The notes under the pieces: generated by a model | What the model was told of the DNA's origin: nothing | Databases searched by the model: none | Seen by the model: only the letters and a program-made list of their open reading frames with translations | Assembly: GCF_000745345.1 (NCBI RefSeq) | Contig: NZ_JQNR01000005.1 | Location: forward strand, 3,100,001-3,164,000 | DNA from: Actinacidiphila yeochonensis CN732 | GTDB taxonomy: Bacteria > Actinomycetota > Actinomycetes > Streptomycetales > Streptomycetaceae | Length of the DNA stretch: 64,000 nucleotides | Reading direction: 5' to 3' | Shown: in pieces, positions 25,956-34,948 of the stretch | How positions within the stretch are numbered: position 1 is the first letter of the stretch | How the letters are laid out: every line of letters starts with the position of its first letter | Position numbers and translations under genes: made by a program

Positions 25956-28085
25956 ATGGACGCCATGGACCACGACGGCAGGCACCGGGCGCCGGGCGCC
26001 CCCTACGGCGGCACCCCGGTGCCGCCCAGGCCCGCGGGACCACCCGTGCCGCGGCCCGCCGCACCACCCCCGGTGCCGGTGCAGCCGCCGCCGGCCTCCG
26101 ACCTGGAGGTCTGGCTGCGCGCCCCACGGGAGATCGACGCGCCGGGCATCTACGGATACGGCCACACCGCGCGGGAGAAGCCCGACCCGGGACGGCTGCC
26201 GGCGCGGCGCCTCCTGGGCGGTGCCCTTCTCTCGGCGTTGGGAGGGCTGCTGGTGTGGTCCTTCTTCGCCGACGGATACCTGAAGTTCTGGATCTGGCCG
26301 GTCATATGGCTCACCCCTGATCGATGGCGCAGCGGCGCGGGAGCGGACACCAACGCCTTCAACATCGCCACCCGGACCTGGGCGGCGCTGTGCATCCTGC
26401 TGCTCGCCTGGCTGTGCGCGCGGGCCGGGAACTGGGCCGAGGTCTGGCGCCGCTACGTGCGCCCCGTGCTGCGCGGGCTCAGCGCCCCCGCGCCCGGGGC
26501 GGAGAAGGGCGCGGCCCCCGACCTCGTGACGTGGCCGGTGCTGCGCGCCTACGGGCAGGTGCCGCTTGCCGACCGGCTGGCCCTGGAGGCCCGCTCGGGC
26601 CGGATGAGCGACGTGGACTACGCCCGGGTCACCCGGGCGTGGGAGGGGGTACGCCGGGACCCCTCGCTCCTGGACGCCTTCACCGACAGCGTGCTGCGGG
26701 ACGGCGCCGCGGCCTGCGGCCACCCCTCGGGCCAGCGCGACCTGCCCTTCCGCGGCGCCCTGCACGACCTGCTCACCCGGCAGGTGCGCATCGGCCGGGG
26801 CACCCTCGACGAGCGCAACCCCTACCAGCACCGCGGTTCGGGCGTCGCGCTGGACCCGGGGCTGCTCGGCACCGGCCTGCTCGCCGTCGGGCCGCCCGGC
26901 TCGGGCAAGACGCGGTACGTGGTGCGGCCCGTGGTGGAGGCGATGTGCCTGCAGGCGCTGACCGGGCAGGCCGCCGTGGTGGCGGTGAGCGCCGCGGGAG
27001 CGGACCTCGGCCCGGCTGACGCGTTCGACGTGGTCATCGCGCTCGCCGACCCGGCCTCCCGCTACGACCTCGACATCTACGGCGGCGCCGACCCCGACAC
27101 CGCCGCAGCCGTCCTCGCCGAGGCGCTGATCGACCCGCACGACAGCCAGGACGGCGAGGTGCGCCAGGCCGCCACCGCGCTCGGCCAGCTCCTCGGGCCG
27201 TTCGCCGCCGCCTTCGGCCGCTACCCCTCGGTGAGCGAGCTGCGCGAGCTGCTCGACGGCACCGCGCACGCCTACGCGGCGCTGCGGGAGGCGCTGGACG
27301 CGGCCGGCCAGCCGGGCATGGTCCGCGAGCTGGACGCCCGGGAGCGGCAGGCCGGCCGGGAGGGCGACGTCGGCCGGCTGCTCGCGGACCGGGTCGCGCT
27401 GCTGGACCGGCCGGCGTTCGCCGGGTTCTTCGACGTCACCGGACGGTCCCGGCCGTTCTCGATGTACGCGCTCGAACACCCGCTGCGGGTCCGCATCGAC
27501 CTGCCCGCCCGAGGCCACGCCGCGGCCGGCCGCATCCTGGCCCGGCTGGTGCTCGCCCAGTTCACGGCGGCGGTCAGTACCCGCCGGGACCGCTCGCTCT
27601 TCGCCTGCCTGGTGCTCGACGACGCCGCGCAGACCGTGTCCGCCGAGGCGGTGCGCGGCCTGGCCCGGCTGCGCCCGGCCAACGCCGGGGCGGTGCTGGC
27701 GCTGCGCACCCTGGACGACGTGCCGGAGCGGCTGCGCCCGGCGCTGCTGGGGGCCGTCGGCTGCCGTATGGCGATGTCCGGGCTCACCACGTGGGACGGC
27801 CGGCGGTTCGCCGAGGCGTGGGGCACCACGTGGGTGGAGGCGCGGGACGTCACCCGCACCCCGGACCGGTCCGGCGGGATGCTGCGCCGGACCTCGCGCG
27901 GGATGCGGCGGCTGGTGACGGGGGAGGCGGCGACCACCGAGTCGGTGACCGTCCGGGAGGTCGAGCGGGAGCGCTGGTCCGCCTCCGACCTGGCCCAGCA
28001 GGTGCCGCCCGGGCACGCCGTGCTCTCGCTGACCACGACCGCCGGGGAGTCGGCGCCGCCCGTGCTGCTCGACCTGCGGGCGTGA
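25956..28085 (+). CDS. Membrane-anchored TraG/VirD4-like P-loop ATPase
   Basis: 709 residues from the ATG at 25956. A Pro-rich cytoplasmic N-tail (~1-50) is followed by two TM segments (~85-115 and ~135-155), then a soluble ATPase with Walker A in VGPPGSGKTRYVVRPV (~310) and Walker B LFACLVLDDAAQ (~555). The layout resembles type-IV coupling proteins or FtsK-like pumps, but no relaxase, T4SS or plasmid gene is near. From memory a gene of this type is conserved beside gabT and pucR in streptomycetes, so it is a chromosomal housekeeping-like gene of unknown cargo. Confidence 0.75.
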   Translation: MDAMDHDGRHRAPGAPYGGTPVPPRPAGPPVPRPAAPPPVPVQPPPASDLEVWLRAPREIDAPGIYGYGHTAREKPDPGRLPARRLLGGALLSALGGLLVWSFFADGYLKFWIWPVIWLTPDRWRSGAGADTNAFNIATRTWAALCILLLAWLCARAGNWAEVWRRYVRPVLRGLSAPAPGAEKGAAPDLVTWPVLRAYGQVPLADRLALEARSGRMSDVDYARVTRAWEGVRRDPSLLDAFTDSVLRDGAAACGHPSGQRDLPFRGALHDLLTRQVRIGRGTLDERNPYQHRGSGVALDPGLLGTGLLAVGPPGSGKTRYVVRPVVEAMCLQALTGQAAVVAVSAAGADLGPADAFDVVIALADPASRYDLDIYGGADPDTAAAVLAEALIDPHDSQDGEVRQAATALGQLLGPFAAAFGRYPSVSELRELLDGTAHAYAALREALDAAGQPGMVRELDARERQAGREGDVGRLLADRVALLDRPAFAGFFDVTGRSRPFSMYALEHPLRVRIDLPARGHAAAGRILARLVLAQFTAAVSTRRDRSLFACLVLDDAAQTVSAEAVRGLARLRPANAGAVLALRTLDDVPERLRPALLGAVGCRMAMSGLTTWDGRRFAEAWGTTWVEARDVTRTPDRSGGMLRRTSRGMRRLVTGEAATTESVTVREVERERWSASDLAQQVPPGHAVLSLTTTAGESAPPVLLDLRA

Positions 28086-28170
28086 TGGGGTGCGGTACGG
28101 TGCGGGACAATCGAAGGCGGCCGTTCCAGCAGGCCGGCCGCCGTCCGCTCCGCACCGTTCCCGGGTCCGC

Positions 28171-29721
28171 ATGCCGCTCACGCTCGCCACACTCGTCCAC
28201 CGCTCGTCGCTGAAGCTCGGCGTGCTGGCCGCACGGGAAGGTCTCGACGCCCAGGTGCGCTGGGTGCACACCAGCGAGCTGGACGACCCGGCGCCCTACC
28301 TGGAGGGCGGGGAACTGCTGCTGACGACCGGCCTGAAGCTGGACCCGGCCGACGCCGGGGGGGTCACCGCCTACGTGCGGCGGCTGGCGGCGGCCGGGGT
28401 GGTGGGGCTCGGCTTCGGCGTCGGGGTCGGCCACGACGAGGTTCCGCCGGCGCTGGTGCTGGCCGCGCAGGAGGCCGGGCTGCCGCTCCTGGAGGTGCCG
28501 CGGGCCACCCCGTTCATCGCCATCAGCAAGGCCGTCTCGGCCGCCGTGGCCGCCGACCAGTACCAGGCCGTCACCGCCGGCTTCGAGGCGCAGCGCGAGC
28601 TGACCCGGGCCGCGCTCGCCTCCGACGGCACGGGCGCGCTGCTGGCCCGGCTGGCCGCGCACCTGGACGGCTGGACGGCCCTGTACGACGCCTCCGGCGC
28701 GGTGCTGGCGGTCGCCCCGGAGTGGGCGGGGCGGCGGGCGGCGCGGCTGGCCGGGGAGATCGACCGGCTGCGGGACCTGCCGGCACCCGCCGGCGCGGCG
28801 GTGGCGGGACCGGCCGGCACCGAGGACCGGGTCGAGCTCCAGTCGCTGGGCACCGGGCGCCGCCCCCGCGGTTACCTGGCCGTCGGAACCGCGGAGCGGC
28901 TGGACACCGGGGCGCGGTACGTGGTGCACGCGGCGGTGGCGCTGCTCACGCTGTCCCTGGAGCAGTCCCGGGTCCTCCAGGAGGCGCAGGGCAGGCTGGC
29001 CGCCGCGCTGCTGCGGATGCTGCTGGCAGGGGAGGCCGGGCACGCCCGGGCCGTCGCGGGGCGGATGTACGGCGCGCTGCTCGACACCCGGGTGCGGCTG
29101 CTGATCGTCGAGCCGGCCGATCCGGAGGGCCCGGTGGAGGACCCGGACGCGCTCGCTCTGCTGGCCGAGCGGGCCGAGGCCGCGGGGGCGCGCTCGGGGG
29201 AGCCGGTGCTCGCTGTCACGGAGGGCCCGCGGCTGGTGGTGCTCGCCGCCGAGGGCGCCACCGCGCTGACCGCGGCCACCGGGCTGGCCGCGGCGCAGGA
29301 GGGGCTCGCCGCGGGGCTCTCCGCGCCCGCCGGACCGGACGAGGTGCCCGAGGCGTACCGGCAGGCCGAGCGGGCGCTGGCGGTCGCGCAGCGGCGCGGG
29401 CTGAACCTCGTGGAGCACGGCGAGGTGGGCGCCGGCTCGGTGGTGCCGCTGCTCGCCGACGAAGCGGTGCGGGCCTTCGCCGAGGGCCTGCTGCGCCCGC
29501 TGCGCGAACACGACCAGACTGCTCGGGGCGACCTCGTCGCCTCGCTCACCGCCTGGCTCTCCCGGCACGGCCAGTGGGACGCCGCCGCCGCGGATCTGGG
29601 CGTGCACCGCCACACGCTGCGCTACCGGATGCGCCGCGTCGAGGAGATCCTCGGCCGCTCGCTCGACGACCCGGACGTGCGTATGGAGCTGTGGCTGGCC
29701 CTCAAGACCGAGGAGACCTGA
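28171..29721 (+). CDS. PucR-family transcriptional regulator
   Basis: 516 residues from the ATG at 28171. The N-terminal PucR sensor domain is clear (MPLTLATLVHRSSLKLGVLA, VHTSELDDPAPYLEGGELLL). A GGDEF-related middle region and the C-terminal PucR helix-turn-helix (LSRHGQWDAAAADLGVHRHT then RMRRVEEILGRSLDDP) follow. Members activate purine or GABA/amino-acid catabolism in response to a metabolite. It is flanked by gabT and an aldehyde dehydrogenase, so GABA-type catabolism is the likely regulon. The downstream stop region is duplicated (see repeat). Confidence 0.92.
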   Translation: MPLTLATLVHRSSLKLGVLAAREGLDAQVRWVHTSELDDPAPYLEGGELLLTTGLKLDPADAGGVTAYVRRLAAAGVVGLGFGVGVGHDEVPPALVLAAQEAGLPLLEVPRATPFIAISKAVSAAVAADQYQAVTAGFEAQRELTRAALASDGTGALLARLAAHLDGWTALYDASGAVLAVAPEWAGRRAARLAGEIDRLRDLPAPAGAAVAGPAGTEDRVELQSLGTGRRPRGYLAVGTAERLDTGARYVVHAAVALLTLSLEQSRVLQEAQGRLAAALLRMLLAGEAGHARAVAGRMYGALLDTRVRLLIVEPADPEGPVEDPDALALLAERAEAAGARSGEPVLAVTEGPRLVVLAAEGATALTAATGLAAAQEGLAAGLSAPAGPDEVPEAYRQAERALAVAQRRGLNLVEHGEVGAGSVVPLLADEAVRAFAEGLLRPLREHDQTARGDLVASLTAWLSRHGQWDAAAADLGVHRHTLRYRMRRVEEILGRSLDDPDVRMELWLALKTEET

Positions 29722-29741
29722 GAGACCGAGGAGAGCTGAGC
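29706..29741 (+). repeat. 18-bp tandem duplication at the pucR stop codon
   Basis: The unit GACCGAGGAGACCTGAGA (29706-29723) is followed by a near copy (29724-29741), so the end of the gene and its stop codon are doubled. A further 16-base direct repeat (CTGAGCCCGTACCCGG) starts in the second copy at 29736 and recurs at 29801. Confidence 0.7.
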
Positions 29742-29979
29742 CCGTACCCGGTCGGCGCCCACAGGCTCGCCCTGCGCACCCGGCAGGCTCCGCCGGAGAC
29801 CTGAGCCCGTACCCGGGTCGGCCCCGCCCCGTGCCCCGACGGCGCTGCACCCGGTGATCCCCCCCGCACCTCGCACGGCCCTCTCGCGTTCGCCATTCCG
29901 TAGCGGCCACCGCGTCCCGTTACTCCTGCGTGGACAACGGGCCGCGCGGGCACTCGACCGTACGGTGAAGGGAGTGGGA

Positions 29980-31488
29980 GTGACGGAAGTCCAGGAAGGG
30001 CGGAACACCGTGACAAGCAATGGCGCAGCCTCCGGTACAGAAGCGGCCCCGTACGGGTTCTGGCTCGCGGGGCGGGAAGCGGCGGGCAAGGAGACCTTCG
30101 AGGTGACCAGCCCCTGGGACGGGTCGCTGGTCGGACGGGTCGGTGTTCCCACCGAGGAGCAGGTCGAGCAGGCCGTGGCGGCCGCGGCGGCGGTGCGCGA
30201 CGCGTTCGCGGCGACCCCGGCGCACGTGCGGGCCGCCGCCCTCGACCACGTGTCGCGGCGGCTGGCCGAGCGGACCGAGGAGATCGCCGCGCTGATCACC
30301 GCGGAGAACGGCAAGCCGCTGAAGTGGGCGCGCGGCGAGGTCGGCCGGGCGGTGTCCGTCTTCCGGTTCGCCGCGGAGGAGGCCCGCCGGTTCAACGGCG
30401 GCGACCTCCAGCGGCTGGACACCGACCCGGGCGGCGTCGGCCGGCTGGCGCTGACCCGCCGCTTCACCCGGGGCCCGGTGCTGGGCATCGCCCCGTTCAA
30501 CTTCCCGCTGAACCTGGTGGCCCACAAGGTCGCCCCGGCCATCGCCGTGGGCGCGCCGATCATCCTCAAGCCGGCCCCGGCCACCCCGCTGTCCGCCCTG
30601 CTCCTGGGCGAGCTGCTGGCCGAGACGGAGGGGCTGCCCGAGGGCGCCTGGAGCGTGCTGCCGGTGCCGAACGACCGGATGCCCGCGCTGGTGGAGGACC
30701 CCCGGCTGCCCGTCATCTCGTTCACCGGCAGCGACACCGTGGGCCACCGGATCCAGGACTCGGTGCCGCGCAAGCACGTCACCCTGGAGCTCGGCGGCAA
30801 CGCGGCGGCCGTGGTCCTCGCCGACTGGTCCAGCGAGGAGGACCTGGAGTGGGCGGCGACCCGGATCGCCACCTTCGCGAACTACCAGGCCGGCCAGTCC
30901 TGCATCTCCGTGCAGCGGGTGATCGCCGACGCGGCCGTCTACGACGCGCTCGCCGAGAAGGTCGTCACCAAGGTCCGCGCCCAGGCCACCGGCGACCCGG
31001 GAGACCCGGCCACCGACGTCGGCCCGCTGGTCAGCGAGGCCGCGGCCGAGCGCGTCGCGGACTGGATCGCCGACGCGGTCGCCAAGGGCGCCAAGCTGCT
31101 CACCGGGGGCGACCGGGACGGCGCCAGCGTTGCGCCGACCGTCCTGGCGGACCTGCCGGCCGACGCCGTCCTGGCGAACGCGGAGGCGTTCGGGCCGGTG
31201 CTGTCACTCCACCGGGTGAACGGGGCGGACGAGGCGTTCGCCGCCGTCAACGACTCCCGCTTCGGCCTGCAGACGGGCGTGTTCACCCACGACCTCCAGC
31301 TGGCCTTCAAGGCCCACCGCGTCCTGGAGGTCGGTGGCGTCATCGTCGGGGACGCGCCCTCCTACCGTGCCGACCAGATGCCCTACGGCGGCGTCAAGGA
31401 CTCCGGCCACGGCCGCGAGGGCGTGCGGTTCGCGATGGACGACTACACCTACGAGCGGGTCCTGGTGCTCACCGGCCTGGACCTGTAG
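29980..31488 (+). CDS. Aldehyde dehydrogenase, probable succinate-semialdehyde dehydrogenase
   Basis: 502 residues from the GTG at 29980 (AAGGGAG five bases upstream); a GTG at 30010 is an alternative. ALDH landmarks: GIAPFNFPLNLVAHKVAPA, catalytic-base Glu in HVTLELGGNAAAVVL, nucleophile Cys in YQAGQSCISVQRV, and the end motif YGGVKDSGHGREG. In the gabT/pucR context the likely role is oxidation of succinate semialdehyde to succinate, completing the GABA shunt. The sequence style is also close to the lactaldehyde/glyceraldehyde-type ALDHs, so substrate is inferred from context. Confidence 0.82.
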   Translation: MTEVQEGRNTVTSNGAASGTEAAPYGFWLAGREAAGKETFEVTSPWDGSLVGRVGVPTEEQVEQAVAAAAAVRDAFAATPAHVRAAALDHVSRRLAERTEEIAALITAENGKPLKWARGEVGRAVSVFRFAAEEARRFNGGDLQRLDTDPGGVGRLALTRRFTRGPVLGIAPFNFPLNLVAHKVAPAIAVGAPIILKPAPATPLSALLLGELLAETEGLPEGAWSVLPVPNDRMPALVEDPRLPVISFTGSDTVGHRIQDSVPRKHVTLELGGNAAAVVLADWSSEEDLEWAATRIATFANYQAGQSCISVQRVIADAAVYDALAEKVVTKVRAQATGDPGDPATDVGPLVSEAAAERVADWIADAVAKGAKLLTGGDRDGASVAPTVLADLPADAVLANAEAFGPVLSLHRVNGADEAFAAVNDSRFGLQTGVFTHDLQLAFKAHRVLEVGGVIVGDAPSYRADQMPYGGVKDSGHGREGVRFAMDDYTYERVLVLTGLDL

Positions 31489-31516
31489 CCGCGCCGCTCC
31501 CGGGGCGCCGGCACGA

Positions 31517-31553
31517 CGGCCGGGCCGCTGACCGCGCGTCAGCGGCCCGGCCG
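31517..31553 (+). terminator. Perfect 16-bp terminator hairpin
   Basis: A perfect stem of 16 base pairs (31517-31532 with 31538-31553) around CGCGC, followed by CCCATCTTT. It stands 28 bases after the dehydrogenase stop and isolates it from the acyl-CoA dehydrogenase gene. Confidence 0.8.
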
Positions 31554-31638
31554 CCCATCTTTGGTGGGGCCTTCGGATATCGGGTAGGACGGACAGGGAG
31601 CACCGGTCGGCGCCGGTCCACCCGGAGGTGACGCAGCC

Positions 31639-33561
31639 GTGTCCGCACCCGCCGCAACCCGCAACGTCTCCGAGCACGAGGCCCGCCAGGTCGCCGAGGC
31701 GGCCCGCGAGCAGCAGTGGCACAAGCCCAGCTTCGCCAAGGAGCTGTTCCTCGGCCGTCTTCGGCTCGACCTGATCCACCCGTACCCGCAGCCGGCGCCC
31801 GAGGCGGTGGCCAAGGGCGAGGCGTTCCTGGCCCGGCTCACCGGTTTCCTCACCGCCGAGGTCGACGGCGCCGCCATCGAGCGCGAGGCGCGCATCCCGG
31901 ACGAGGTGGTGCGCGGCCTGAAGGAACTCGGCGCGTTCGGTATGAAGATCGACGAGTCCTATGGCGGCCTCGGCCTCACCCAGGTGTACTACAACAAGGC
32001 GCTCGCCCTGGTCGGCACCGCCAGCCCCGCGCTGGGCGCCCTGCTGTCGGCCCACCAGTCGATCGGCGTGCCGCAGCCGCTGAAGCTCTTCGGCACCCAG
32101 GAGCAGAAGGACGCGTTCCTGCCGCGCTGCGCCCGCACCGACATCAGCGCCTTCCTGCTCACCGAGCCCGACGTCGGCTCCGACCCGGCCCGGCTGGCCA
32201 CCACCGCCGAACCCGACGGGGACGACTACCTGCTGGACGGCGTGAAGCTGTGGACCACCAACGGCGTCGTCGCCGACCTGCTGGTCGTCATGGCGCGGGT
32301 GCCGAGGTCCGAGGGCCATCCCGGCGGGATCAGCGCCTTCGTCGTGGAGGCGGCCGCCGAGGGCGTCACCGTCGAGCACCGCAACGCCTTCATGGGCCTG
32401 CGCGGCATCGAGAACGGCGTCACCCGCCTGCACCGGGTGCGGGTGCCGGCCGCCAACCGGATCGGCCCCGAGGGCGCGGGGCTGAAGATCGCCCTGACCA
32501 CCCTGAACACCGGCCGCCTGTCGCTGCCGGCGGCCTGCGTCGGCTCCGGCAAGTGGTGCCTGAAGATCGCCCGCGAGTGGTCGGCGGCCCGCGAGCAGTG
32601 GGGCAGGTCCATCGCCCGGCACGAGGCGGTCGGCGCGAAGATCTCCTACATCGCGGCCACCACGTTCGCGCTGGAGGCCGTGGTCGACCTGTCCGGCCAG
32701 ATGGCCGACGAGGACCGCAACGACATCCGCATCGAGGCCGCGCTGGCCAAGCTGTTCGGCTCCGAGGCGGCCTGGCGGATGGCCGACGAGCTGGTGCAGA
32801 TCCGCGGCGGCCGCGGCTTCGAGACGGCCGACTCGCTGGCCGCCCGCGGCGAGCGGGCGGTGCCGGCCGAGCAGCTCCTGCGCGACCTGCGGATCAACCG
32901 GATCTTCGAGGGCTCCACCGAGATCATGCACCTGCTGATCGCGCGGGAGGCCGTGGACGCCCACCTGTCGGTCGCCGGCGACCTCATCGACCCCGACGCC
33001 TCGCTGGCCGACAAGGCCCGGGCGGGGGCGCGGGCCGGCGGCTTCTACGCCCGCTGGCTGCCGAGGCTGGTCGTCGGCCCCGGCCAGCTGCCCACCTCCT
33101 ACGCCGAGTTCGGCGACCTCGCCGCCCATCTGCGGTTCGTCGAGCGCAACGCCCGCAAGCTGGCCCGCAGCACCTTCTACGCGATGTCGCGCTGGCAGGG
33201 CCGGCTGGAGCTGAGGCAGAACGTCCTCGGCCGCGTCGTCGACATCGGCGCCGAGCTGTTCGCGATGAGCGCCGCCTGCGTGCGGGCCCGGCACCTGGCG
33301 GCCGCCACCGCGCACGGCCGCGAGGCCCGGCGGCTGGCCGACGTCTTCTGCCGGCAGTCCCGGCTGCGCGTCGAGGAGCTCTTCGAACGGCTGTGGAGCA
33401 ACACCGACGGCCCCGACCGGAACCTGTGCGCGGCCGTCATGGGCGGCGGCATGGAGTGGCTGGAGGCGGGTATCGTCGACCCCAGCCGGGAGGGCCCGTG
33501 GATCGCCGACGCCACCCCCGGCCCCAGCACCGCCGACACCGTACGGCGGCCCGTGCGCTGA
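31639..33561 (+). CDS. Acyl-CoA dehydrogenase (long, with C-terminal extension)
   Basis: 640 residues against ~380 for the basic family. The FAD-binding signature AFLLTEPDVGSDPARL is followed by the catalytic-Glu motif FEGSTEIMHLLIAREAVD (~residue 435). About 200 extra C-terminal helical residues resemble the membrane-associating extension of very-long-chain/ACAD9-type enzymes. It catalyses the first, flavin-linked step of fatty acyl-CoA oxidation. The GTG at 31639 is supported by GGAGGTGA at 31624-31631. It is a monocistronic unit, bounded by a terminator upstream and the dxr promoter downstream. Confidence 0.9.
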   Translation: MSAPAATRNVSEHEARQVAEAAREQQWHKPSFAKELFLGRLRLDLIHPYPQPAPEAVAKGEAFLARLTGFLTAEVDGAAIEREARIPDEVVRGLKELGAFGMKIDESYGGLGLTQVYYNKALALVGTASPALGALLSAHQSIGVPQPLKLFGTQEQKDAFLPRCARTDISAFLLTEPDVGSDPARLATTAEPDGDDYLLDGVKLWTTNGVVADLLVVMARVPRSEGHPGGISAFVVEAAAEGVTVEHRNAFMGLRGIENGVTRLHRVRVPAANRIGPEGAGLKIALTTLNTGRLSLPAACVGSGKWCLKIAREWSAAREQWGRSIARHEAVGAKISYIAATTFALEAVVDLSGQMADEDRNDIRIEAALAKLFGSEAAWRMADELVQIRGGRGFETADSLAARGERAVPAEQLLRDLRINRIFEGSTEIMHLLIAREAVDAHLSVAGDLIDPDASLADKARAGARAGGFYARWLPRLVVGPGQLPTSYAEFGDLAAHLRFVERNARKLARSTFYAMSRWQGRLELRQNVLGRVVDIGAELFAMSAACVRARHLAAATAHGREARRLADVFCRQSRLRVEELFERLWSNTDGPDRNLCAAVMGGGMEWLEAGIVDPSREGPWIADATPGPSTADTVRRPVR

Positions 33562-33663
33562 CCGCGACGGCCCGGCGGCACCGGCCACGGCGACCCGGCG
33601 GCACGGCCCCGCGGCCCGCCGCCGCGCCCGCCCGCACCGACCGCGCCCGCTCCGGGCCCGTGC

Positions 33664-33691
33664 GTGACGGCGGGCCAGGACAGGACAGAAT
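33664..33691 (+). promoter_or_regulatory. Candidate dxr promoter giving a leaderless transcript
   Basis: GTGACG (33664-33669), a 16-base spacer and CAGAAT (33686-33691) lie so that transcription would begin about at the A of the dxr ATG (33698). No Shine-Dalgarno precedes the gene, which agrees with leaderless initiation. Confidence 0.5.
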
Positions 33692-33697
33692 GACTCC

Positions 33698-34948
33698 ATG
33701 ACGGACGCTCTCGCAGACCCCCACCACCGCCCGTACCAGGCCGCCGCGGCCGACGGCGGACCGCGCGACATCGTGATCCTCGGCTCCACGGGGTCGATCG
33801 GCACCCAGGCCATCGACGTGGTGCTGCGCAACCCCGACCGGTTCCGGGTGGTCGCGCTCGCCGCCGCCGGCGGCCGGGTGGGCCTGCTGGCCGAGCAGGC
33901 GCACCTGCTGGGCGTGCACACCGTCGCTGTCGCCGACCCCGCCGCCGCGGGCCCGCTGCGCGAGGCCCTCGCGGCCCGCTACGGCAGCCGGTCGCTGCCC
34001 GAGATCACCGCCGGGCCGGACGCGGCCACCGAGCTGGCCGCGCTGCCGTGCCACTCGGTGCTCAACGGCATCACCGGCTCGATCGGGCTGCGGCCCACCC
34101 TGGCCGCCTTGGAGGCCGGCCGGGTACTGGTGCTGGCCAACAAGGAGTCGCTGATCGTCGGCGGCCCGCTGGTGAAGGCCGCGGCGCGGCCCGGCCAGAT
34201 CGTGCCGGTGGACTCCGAGCACTCCGCGCTCTTCCAGGCGCTGACGGGCGGCGACCGCGGCGAGGTCCGCAAGCTGGTGGTGACCGCCTCGGGCGGCCCC
34301 TTCCGCGGCCGCGGCCGGGCCGAGCTGGCCCGCGTCACCGTCGAGCAGGCGCTCGCCCACCCCACGTGGGACATGGGCCCGGTCGTGACGATCAACTCCG
34401 CCACCCTGGTGAACAAGGGCCTGGAGGTCATCGAGGCGCACCTGCTCTTCGACGTGCCCTTCGAGCGCATCGAGGTCGTCGTCCACCCGCAGTCCTACAT
34501 CCACTCGATGGTGGAGTTCACCGACGGCTCCACGCTCGCCCAGGTCAGCCCGCCCGACATGCGGATGCCGATCTCCCTGGGACTGGGCTGGCCGCACCGG
34601 GTCCCGGACGCCGCGCCGGGCGTCGACTGGACGAAGGCGGCCACCTGGGAGTTCTTCCCGCTCGACGACGAGGCGTTCCCCTCCGTCGCGCTGGCCCGCC
34701 ATGTCGGTAGCCTCGGAGGCACCGCGCCCGCGGTGTTCAACGCGGCCAACGAGGAGTGCGTCGAAGCGTTCCGCACCGGCCGGCTGCCGTTCACCGGGAT
34801 CGTGGACACCGTCGCGCGGGTCGTCGAGGAACACGGCACACCCGCGTCGGGAACTCGGCTGAGGGTCGAGGACGTCCTCGAAGCGGAGGCCTGGGCCCGT
34901 GCCCGGGCCCGGGAACTGGCCCAGGCATCGGAGGCAGCTGGCGTATGA
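33698..34948 (+). CDS. dxr: 1-deoxy-D-xylulose-5-phosphate reductoisomerase
   Basis: 416 residues. It rearranges and reduces DXP to 2-C-methylerythritol-4-phosphate with NADPH, the first committed step of the MEP isoprenoid route. The NADPH loop is LGSTGSIGTQAIDV; ANKESLIVGG and PVDSEHSALFQAL carry the substrate and metal ligands; HPQSYIHSMVEF and NAANEECVEAF complete the family pattern. Its stop overlaps the start of the site-2 protease gene (ATGA). Together with ispG 1.4 kb downstream it makes an isoprenoid cluster. Confidence 0.96.
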   Translation: MTDALADPHHRPYQAAAADGGPRDIVILGSTGSIGTQAIDVVLRNPDRFRVVALAAAGGRVGLLAEQAHLLGVHTVAVADPAAAGPLREALAARYGSRSLPEITAGPDAATELAALPCHSVLNGITGSIGLRPTLAALEAGRVLVLANKESLIVGGPLVKAAARPGQIVPVDSEHSALFQALTGGDRGEVRKLVVTASGGPFRGRGRAELARVTVEQALAHPTWDMGPVVTINSATLVNKGLEVIEAHLLFDVPFERIEVVVHPQSYIHSMVEFTDGSTLAQVSPPDMRMPISLGLGWPHRVPDAAPGVDWTKAATWEFFPLDDEAFPSVALARHVGSLGGTAPAVFNAANEECVEAFRTGRLPFTGIVDTVARVVEEHGTPASGTRLRVEDVLEAEAWARARARELAQASEAAGV

